A DNA stretch of 64,000 nt. Source: Zhengitettix transpicula (taxonomy: Eukaryota > Arthropoda > Insecta > Orthoptera > Tetrigidae). Position numbers and translations under genes: made by a program. The number at the start of each line of letters is the position of its first letter. Position 1 is the stretch's first letter. The stretch lies in assembly GCA_037074705.1 (NCBI GenBank), contig CM073591.1, forward strand, positions 160,064,532-160,128,531, in the 5' to 3' direction. The notes under the pieces were generated by a model. It searched no databases, was not told where the DNA came from, and worked only from the letters and a program-made list of their open reading frames with translations. This document shows, one piece after another, positions 58,801 to 64,000 of the stretch.

Positions 58801-61800
58801 TAAATATTATGTGATGAATTATCATATATTAATTATTAATTTCTCAATTTTTATCAGCAAAATTAATTAATTGTTATTGCTATATTAGCCCATTTACTAT
58901 GTCGAGTATTAGCCACGTCCATGGCTGCATCTATAACAATAATAATATTGGCATTGTAACTGAAAGCTATATTATAATCACGGAAGGTCAAGAATATTGG
59001 TTCGGTATCATTCGATCGTTTAAGTTTGTACAGAAACAGGTCTACATAAAAATAAATTCATGATAAAAGTATACTAATTAAATAAATAAATACCCAAATA
59101 ACAGAAAAAAATAATTTGGCATAAAGTATCAACTTTGTCAATAAAGTAAAATACCATTATTGGTACTTGTTGCCACTCCAAGTTCTATCCATTTTGCTTT
59201 GTTTCTGCACGAAGGTGAAGATACAAACATTGTAGATGGTAGAACAGTTCCTAAAAATAAACAGTTATTAATAATAATAAAAGGATTTATCCATGTAAGA
59301 GTCATGTAGCAGAACAGAATAGCAATGTAACAACATATAGCAATATAATTATAATCAGAAATTAATAATAATGTAAAATTCATGTGTATAAGTATACATT
59401 AATGTAATGATGATAATACACTAAAATAATATGATTATATTTGATACTCCAAATTCCCCATCAAGTTCACTATATCATCATCTTCCTTGATGTTGATATA
59501 CACAGCATTTGTGGCATAATCAGTACATCAGTTTACATTAAACTCATCAAAACCTTACAATACCTTCACTTCACCAGTTGTCATTTAAAACATACTACAC
59601 CAACTGGATACTCAATGTTTTTATAAATAGAAAATACTTTAGAGGCCTCAACTGGAAAAAAAGGATCCTGTTCCCTATCCAATCTCACTCTTGACCAATA
59701 TATAAAACATATTTCACCCCTAACCACTTTCCTGGCCTACAAAATATCAACTTCATTCTCTGCCTGGCCTACACTGTATGCAATCCACCGAGATATAAAA
59801 AAACATCTTTCCCACAAAACTTCCCCCTGCACCAGGGTTGCCTTCATGCATCCTGCCAACATCTACAATATCCTTGTTTACCCTTGTAGGCCCCACTCTA
59901 AATCTCCCCAACTTAAGCCTGGTTGCCAACCTTGCTGAAGGAATAGGTTCCACATATGCCCTATCCTTTAACCTACTATAAGCCACTAACAAAAACAAAG
60001 TACACATTACTTGCCTCTCCACCCACATTTTTAACCACATTTATATCTATATCGACCAAACAAAAAACTCTCTTCCTGAACACATTGCTAACCACCACAG
60101 CTCTGTCAAAAACCCAATTCCCAATAGCTGCTTATGCCCAAATCCATTACATTAACAATTTTGACCAATGCTTCGTGCTGACTCTCCTGAAAGTCTGAAC
60201 TACATCTTTGGGAACACATCCAACAGTCCAGACAAAGTACTCCAACTACTGCCTTTCTACAATTGCACTCACTAACTCTACTTCCCTTTTCTTTACTTTT
60301 TCCCTTCTACCTCTTGTTTGTGTGGATGTGTGATATGCATGTATGTATGCACTATTCCATTATTTTTCTATTGGCTTCATTGGGTGTTGATTGTTGCTGT
60401 CTAATGTCTGGTGCACCAGACACTAAGCATCTGGGCAGCATGACATTTAGAAATACTGTCCTGAAGAAGTGGGTTCAGGCCCTCAAAAATTGGTATGTTA
60501 TTTCTTCATAGCATGACTACAGGAACTGTTTATTTATTTTGCTCTCTGTCCCACTTTTGTATCGAAATGAGTAAAAATGCACGGAACTTTAATTTGATGA
60601 GGAAGTCATGTACAATCTTTGGATAGTGAGGAAAGATATAAATAAATAGAAGAAAGGTGGAAATACACCTTATGCTTGGGCGTAGAATTACGTGCTAATG
60701 CATTGAGAAGGAATGAAGAAGGAAAGACTGAAAATATTCAACCAGGTTAGGATTTGAACCCACAAATTCTGTTTGGTACATAGACACTTTAGCCATTTAA
60801 GCTATCAGGCCAACTTCCGAAACAGGCGACTATAGACAGTCTTATTAGCTGTAGAGGAGTAATGGATACAGTAGAGTGAGTAAAGAGTTAAGACCATCCA
60901 TTAAGGAATAATTACAATGTAAGGAATTTAATTTGATGATTAAGTCACAATACAATCTATGGAGATATATAATTCTTCATTCAACTTATTCTGATATCAG
61001 TTTTTTAGGCTCTGCTTACTCAGTATGTATAACCTATTTCTATTAGATATGTGAATCAAACAAATCACTTTCAATAGTTCATGCTCTCAACATTCCTATT
61101 CCATGTTTTTAATAATGCTTAACAACTCATCTAAAAGAGTACTACTTGATGTTGGACTTAAATTGAGGTAAATCAACTTACAAAGTGTTTTACTGATCAG
61201 TGAAAGCTTCAGCTTAATAGGTACACATAGGGGGTCAAAGTTTTCACACTTTATATTTTATTAGCATGCTGATTTGTTTTTGTAGTCTTTCTTTTTCAGA
61301 GATATCCATAAGATACATACAGAACATGCTACTGTTGACATGTAAGAAACTAAATAAACCCAACAATCTCTATAGAATTAACCCATAAAACTTTTTCAGA
61401 AGTACTATTATATTATATTACATTCATATAAGCTGAGACACATCAAAATTAAATGCTGTAATTTCTGTATTTCAGGTTTGCTACTACTGTACCATGTGGA
61501 GTCATTCGTGGATTTTACTTGACAAATTTCGTGAAGATATGGCAGCAAACTTCAAATAGTTTTATTTCAATATAGACCTATCAATAATACATTCTAAATA
61601 ACCTGGTGAAGGAGGGTGAAAAATCCTTAGAAATAATACCAACAAAAACGAACACTTTAAGTCAATGCTATTTACTTATCCAAAAGTTATATTAGCATTT
61701 TGCAGGGTTGTATCTGTAAATTGAATAAAGAAATAGGAAGTATTTATAGTATGCTAGATGGAAAAAGAATCGACACAATACTACGTAAACCAGATGTCAG

Positions 61801-61976
61801 CAGAAACCAATTTTTTGAAATCAGACATGCAACACTAAAATAAACTTCAGTCATATGAAATCCCACAAAGACATCAACATGATAAGTTTGTCCGTACCTG
61901 TTTTTAACATCGCGCCGCCTATAGCTTGAGCCATGTTACCGCATCCAATAAATCCTACCGACAATTTTGACTCCAT
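49874..61976 (-). CDS. P5CR: Pyrroline-5-carboxylate reductase, seven exons
   Basis: Catalyses the last step of proline synthesis, NAD(P)H-dependent reduction of pyrroline-5-carboxylate to proline. Exons on the minus strand: 61976-61898, 59250-59155, 58759-58602, 55335-55254, 53195-53056, 52705-52494, 49949-49874. All introns have GT/AG borders, and phases agree to give 843 nt, 280 residues and a TAA stop. Exon 1 encodes the Rossmann start [13 protein letters not shown]. Exon 3 has [13 protein letters not shown], exon 4 [10 protein letters not shown], exon 5 [20 protein letters not shown] and exon 6 the family signature [19 protein letters not shown]. Length and motifs (RVLPN, CEEVPE, AVKMG) are closest to the PYCR3 type, which lacks the longer mitochondrial PYCR1/2 C-terminus; no targeting peptide is visible, so cytosolic action is likely. 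The usual GLSGSGPAY reads [10 protein letters not shown]. Introns hold three PLE bodies yet the frame is intact. Confidence 0.97.
50015..51560 (+). mobile_element. Penelope-like element in P5CR intron 6
   Basis: Plus-strand pieces read as a PLE body: a FLDV-region equivalent near 50730-50760, [14 protein letters not shown] (about 50755-50800), an open frame 50843-51097 with [20 protein letters not shown] and [11 protein letters not shown], then the GIY-YIG start [20 protein letters not shown] (about 51185-51243), and [20 protein letters not shown] (51355-51414), the conserved PLE C-terminal block. Several frameshifts make it dead. Its left side (about 50090-50330) is an inverted copy of its own 3' end (about 51350-51545), preceded by a minus-oriented hammerhead-like motif at 50055-50078. 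Confidence 0.75.
50055..50078 (-). ncRNA. Hammerhead-like remnant at PLE left end
   Basis: Minus strand: CTGAAGA (50078-50072) and GAAAC (50059-50055) are kept, separated by a weak hairpin. The same flank GTGGTATTTATA follows GAAAC here and at 53924. Confidence 0.3.
51561..52136. other. P5CR intron 6, no further gene
   Basis: AT-rich intronic DNA between the PLE and the foldback at 52137-52382. Confidence 0.4.
52137..52382. repeat. Foldback repeat around a (TA)n core
   Basis: Arms of about 58 bp (52137-52195 and 52322-52382) share TTCAATAAATAGTTCTC, AATTCACA, and GGGTTTTGCATATTTATATT. Between them lie a GAAATGTT / CTAGAAGTTGAC block resembling the 45915 PLE end (minus strand, about 52195-52240) and (TA)n at 52264-52316. 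Probably two opposed PLE termini. Confidence 0.75.
52494..52705 (-). CDS. P5CR: P5CR exon 6 (signature motif)
   Basis: Phase 0 to 2; acceptor TTTGTACAG, donor AAG|GTGAGA. Encodes [15 protein letters not shown] and the P5CR signature with SPGGSTIAG. Confidence 0.97.
53056..53195 (-). CDS. P5CR: P5CR exon 5
   Basis: Phase 1 to 0; acceptor TTTCTTTTTCAG, donor TTT|GTAAGA. Encodes the domain linker and start of the helical dimerisation domain, [10 protein letters not shown]. Confidence 0.96.
53766..53830 (+). mobile_element. Pogo/Tigger-like terminal sequence
   Basis: CAGTATGACTCCCGTTAACC followed by spaced GGTCAACC and GGTTATCC blocks resembles ends of pogo/Tigger DNA transposons, where such internal TAACC/TATCC repeats recur. 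Only one end is visible. Confidence 0.4.
53885..53985 (+). repeat. Orphan PLE terminus, hammerhead-like
   Basis: CACCTGAAGA (53897-53906), GGGA/TCCC hairpin, GAAACGTTGTGGTATTTATA (53924-53943), then TTTAGCTATCTTTCTTATTA. It is the same terminus as at 44250-44346 (-), 50015-50078 (-) and 58005-58215. Confidence 0.6.
54235..54480 (+). repeat. PLE-type terminal repeat pair
   Basis: Begins GGAAAGAGAGAGAGAGCG, then CAATAGTTGGTCCAGTC, and ends TTTCAGGTAAGCCAC with a second pyrimidine-rich flank. A core CTGAGAA - GAGGC/GTCTC - GAAA lies at 54363-54390. Same family as 14165-14510. Confidence 0.6.
55254..55335 (-). CDS. P5CR: P5CR exon 4
   Basis: Phase 0 to 1; acceptor TATTTTAG, donor CAG|GTACTT. 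Encodes [17 protein letters not shown]. Confidence 0.95.
55440..56000. repeat. Cluster of PLE-type termini around (TA)n
   Basis: At least three terminal units (about 55440-55560, 55560-55700, 55815-55960) flank (TA)n at 55747-55800. The unit at 55895-55923 (-) has CTGATAA, a GGGGGC/GTCTTC hairpin with TCAG loop, and GAAA. All lie between P5CR exons 3 and 4. Confidence 0.65.
56280..57900 (-). mobile_element. Penelope-like element in P5CR intron 3
   Basis: Minus-strand pieces in shifting frames follow PLE order: [18 protein letters not shown] (57560-57500), [20 protein letters not shown] (RT motif A, about 57470-57410), [21 protein letters not shown] motif C (about 57230-57180), [20 protein letters not shown] (about 57130-57070), a [15 protein letters not shown] block, and a degraded C-terminal GIY-YIG part ([17 protein letters not shown], about 56570-56510; [24 protein letters not shown], about 56380-56320). 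The F(V/I)DD catalytic box reads FIED, and numerous frameshifts are present. Confidence 0.7.
58005..58215. repeat. Foldback of two opposed PLE termini
   Basis: 58012-58090 (minus-oriented) and 58120-58205 (plus-oriented) are inverted copies of the 53885 terminus (GGGACAAG, TTGTGTGGTATTTATATTAC, TTTTTGTCTGAATTGACTAT). Hammerhead-like anchors are at 58054-58082 (-) and 58127-58160 (+); both cores are mutated. Confidence 0.75.
58602..58759 (-). CDS. P5CR: P5CR exon 3
   Basis: Phase 1 to 0; donor AAG|GTAAGT. Encodes [15 protein letters not shown] and [18 protein letters not shown], the core of the NAD(P)-binding domain. Confidence 0.96.
59155..59250 (-). CDS. P5CR: P5CR exon 2
   Basis: Acceptor TTTATTTTTAG, donor ATG|GTATTT; phase 1 to phase 1. 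Encodes [19 protein letters not shown], the second strand/helix of the Rossmann fold. Confidence 0.93.
59440..60510 (+). mobile_element. Penelope-like element in P5CR intron 1
   Basis: Pieces read [14 protein letters not shown] (59485-59526), ISTSVYIK and [20 protein letters not shown] (59557-59616), then a degraded endonuclease with [19 protein letters not shown] (about 59815-59870), KPGCQPC (about 59917-59937), [12 protein letters not shown] and [15 protein letters not shown] (60090-60196). The order and wording match the PLE at 56280-57900, so both belong to one family. The 3' end carries CTGAAGA ... CTCAAAAATTG at 60461-60491. Stops and frameshifts are frequent. Confidence 0.75.
60600..60815 (-). 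mobile_element. tRNA-derived SINE in P5CR intron 1
   Basis: On the minus strand the head (60815-60745) has GATAGCTTAAATGGCTAAAG (A box) and GGGTTCAAATCC (B box). The body GAATATTTTCAGTCTTTCC then matches the SINE at 13925-14030. Confidence 0.65.
61112..61170 (+). repeat. Direct repeat A (partner 62547-62605)
   Basis: ATAATGCTTAACAACTCATC and GATGTTGGACTTAAATTGAG occur here and 1435 bp to the right with only two or three changes. The pair brackets P5CR exon 1 and its presumed promoter. Confidence 0.85.
61898..61976 (-). CDS. P5CR: P5CR exon 1 (start codon)
   Basis: ATG at 61976 with an A at -3; encodes the first 26 residues including the dinucleotide-binding loop GCGNM. Donor CAG|GTACGG; ends in phase 1. 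Confidence 0.95.
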
Positions 61977-62104
61977 TGTTAATATTTGATAATTAATCTT
62001 TGCAAGTATATTTTAATTACTTTTTATTGCGAAAATACAAGACGATAATTTCGATAACAGATAATGATTATTATTTTACACAAAACGACAAAACTTGTCA
62101 CGCA

Positions 62105-62135
62105 CTGTTCAAGACAGCCGCCATAAGAATATTTG
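62105..62135 (-). promoter_or_regulatory. Possible P5CR promoter element (YY1-like)
   Basis: On the minus strand CTTATGGCGGCTGTCTT lies about 140 bp upstream of the P5CR ATG. ATGGCGGC is the YY1/Pho-type site often near housekeeping starts. No TATA box was evident. Confidence 0.35.
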
Positions 62136-62546
62136 CACAATGACAATCAATCAGTTTTTTTCGTCAAGGTTGGCAGCAATCGAGAACCTGGCAAACTAAA
62201 TTACGAAATCATCTAATATTTTTTTTACACAAGGTATAAAAAATTCAATTGCAAGTATATTTTGTTAAATAAAATAATTTCAACAAATTATTTGATTGTG
62301 CAAACCAGTAAAAGCGCCCAATTATTATTTAAATATAAGTTTTCCGCTTATAAAAAATCATTTATGTGTAGTAATGTGCATTTATCAGTTTACAAGGCGT
62401 GTGAGGAAAAGTCAATAATTCAAGAAAGCCCAAATCAAAACATAAGTTTCACAAATTTACAATTTGGGACCTGAACCGTTTAAAATTTATTATTCCTACT
62501 GATTCCATGGATGTTAATTGGTGAGAAAAACTGCGTTATAGTACTT

Positions 62547-62605
62547 ATAATGCTTAACAACTCATCTAAAAGAGAAACTACTTGATGTTGGACTTAAATT
62601 GAGGT
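62547..62605 (+). repeat. Direct repeat A (partner 61112-61170)
   Basis: Second copy; the surroundings beyond these 59 bp do not match, so this is not a simple long tandem duplication. Confidence 0.85.
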
Positions 62606-63539
62606 ATGATTTTGAAACTACTCCGATTTCTTTCCAGTCATTACACTTGAGGGACGAATCAGCTTACATAGCTTCATTGTAAGTAGTAGTTCGATGTGTT
62701 TTAAACAAAGAGGTATATAAACATATATATATATATATCTTTGGTTTAATCCATGACACCATAAAACCATGTGATTCTCCCAAAGTATCCTTCAGATACT
62801 AAGGTCAGTAGCACATTGATACAAGATACTTCACAGTTTTACATGACATGTACTCTAACCTGCTTCACGGGATCAGAGGGATTTTCAATTTCCACTTCCA
62901 AATAGTCAATTATTGCTTGTACGTTACTGTATCTAACCCTAAATATTATTGGTAACAGTTCCAGTTTTCCCCTTTGACTATCTTAAAAGTTTGGGAACAA
63001 TTTTTTTTAAAAAAATTCAGTTGCTGGACCATCTGATATTCGAAATTCATCACATAAAATGGAAAAAGGTTCAACTAATCTAAATATTCTAAATGTTAAA
63101 CGTATATGATGTTTTGGCACCATCAGCTGATTTTGTAATAAATTGAAAATAAAACCACAATCATCTGGGACTCCAATTTAAAGTTTTATTTTTATTAATA
63201 TTACTATTTCTATTATGTCCTTCACTAATTGATTTCTTTCAAGAATCTATAGTTCTGTTTTGAGATCCTCATCAAGGAAATCTTTATCACACTCTGATTC
63301 AGAATCAGATGAAAATATGCCAGAGCTATTTTAGCAATATTAAATATATTAATCAGTTAAAAAGATCAAGTTAGGGAAGCATGGCAGGTGATAAAATTTA
63401 AGTTGGAACTAAAGATAGGAAGCAAAATAAACAAAGGTGTCACATGAACTACAATCATTTTTCGAATATTATAGAATTTGGGATTCTTCTGTAGAGTTAA
63501 TAGCATCATGCTTATGAAACTGGAAACAAACTTTAACAA
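62606..63539. other. No recognisable gene
   Basis: AT-rich; a short (TA)n at about 62722-62738 and a T8A7 tract at 63001-63015. Confidence 0.45.
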
Positions 63540-64000
63540 TTAAAAATAAAAATAAAACTGTTAGTAAAATATGGCCTGCCTCAGGGTTCAATTCTTGCAC
63601 TTTCTTATTTATTATATCTATTAATAATTTTGTTTATAATATAGAAACTGTATTCCACTTATATGACACTACATTGATGTCTTCAAATGACAATATTTAT
63701 TTACTGACTGAAGTGGAAACTGAAAGATCCTTCATAATAGCTCAACGAAATAACAATATTTATTTACTGACTGAAGTGGAAACTGAAAGATCCTTCATAA
63801 TAGCTCAACAAAACTAAAACACAAAGATTTACTTCTGTATTAAATAATCTAGTGAACAACCAAATTAACTTGTAATTTTTTGGGGTATACATCTAGATTC
63901 AAAGCAATCATAGAAGACAAATATTGGCATTCGTATGAAATTATCTAGTGTGACATATTTGATAAATATCCGTCATTAGTAGTAATAATGAAAGTGTATA
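63540..64000 (+). pseudogene. LINE reverse transcriptase relic
   Basis: VKYGLPQGSILALSYLLYLL (about 63566-63625, motif B and beyond), then NNFVYNIETVFHLYDTTLM (normally FADDTTL; the first Asp pair reads YD), and after a disrupted stretch VIFWGIHLDSK (about 63872-63904). This is the non-LTR RT palm/thumb order. A 63-bp tandem duplication (63690-63815) lies within it. The element continues beyond the window. Confidence 0.65.

Noticed and set aside
59138..59383. 81-codon minus ORF as a separate gene
   Set aside because: It is P5CR exon 2 read together with flanking intron sequence.

Overview
This is an AT-rich eukaryotic window, almost certainly from an insect. Evidence is a 7-exon, GT/AG-spliced nuclear gene spread over about 12 kb, an animal C2H2 zinc-finger gene, an insect-type copia element whose primer site matches an initiator-tRNA type, a mariner, several LINE fragments and an unusually large set of Penelope-like elements (PLEs). 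The long repeat-filled introns suggest a large, TE-rich genome; a polyneopteran origin is only a guess. There is nothing prokaryotic here, no CRISPR and no operons.

Three host loci can be supported. (1) A complete pyrroline-5-carboxylate reductase gene lies on the minus strand at 49874-61976; its seven exons join into an uninterrupted 280-residue protein, closest in style to PYCR3. (2) A nine-finger C2H2 zinc-finger exon lies at 28238-29122 (+), with a decayed stretch of extra fingers downstream. (3) A minus-strand exon at 6443-7240 encodes a LEDGF/HDGF-related protein with a vestigial PWWP start and a recognisable integrase-binding-type (IBD) helical domain. A MADF-like fragment (20300-20573, -) may be a fourth host piece or captured DNA.

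The remainder is mobile and repetitive DNA. 1-630 holds a palindromic AT-rich array. 8.2-12.8 kb is a pile-up of SINE, two LINE reverse-transcriptase remnants, a dead mariner split by a retroposed insert with target-site duplication, and a PLE 3' end. 17.2-20.3 kb, 35.0-37.4 kb, 43.3-44.2 kb and 46.7-47.5 kb hold copies of one family of tandem-array elements (unit about 270-280 bp), the first also carrying a long degenerate minisatellite of about 32 bp units. 31.75-33.08 kb is an internally deleted copia with both LTRs. 37.7-38.6 kb is a broken endogenous-retrovirus-type envelope remnant. 39.5-40.2 kb is GC-rich with two perfect CRE palindromes.

The most interesting theme is the PLE system. 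At least five PLE bodies (12.4, 44.4, 50.1, 56.3, 59.4 kb) and many orphan terminal repeats share a CTGANGA - short hairpin - GAAA arrangement, often beside (TA)n microsatellites. This resembles hammerhead-ribozyme cores known from PLE terminal repeats, and the central stem is largely kept by pairing-preserving changes between copies. Three PLE bodies sit inside introns of the P5CR gene, which nevertheless keeps an intact reading frame.
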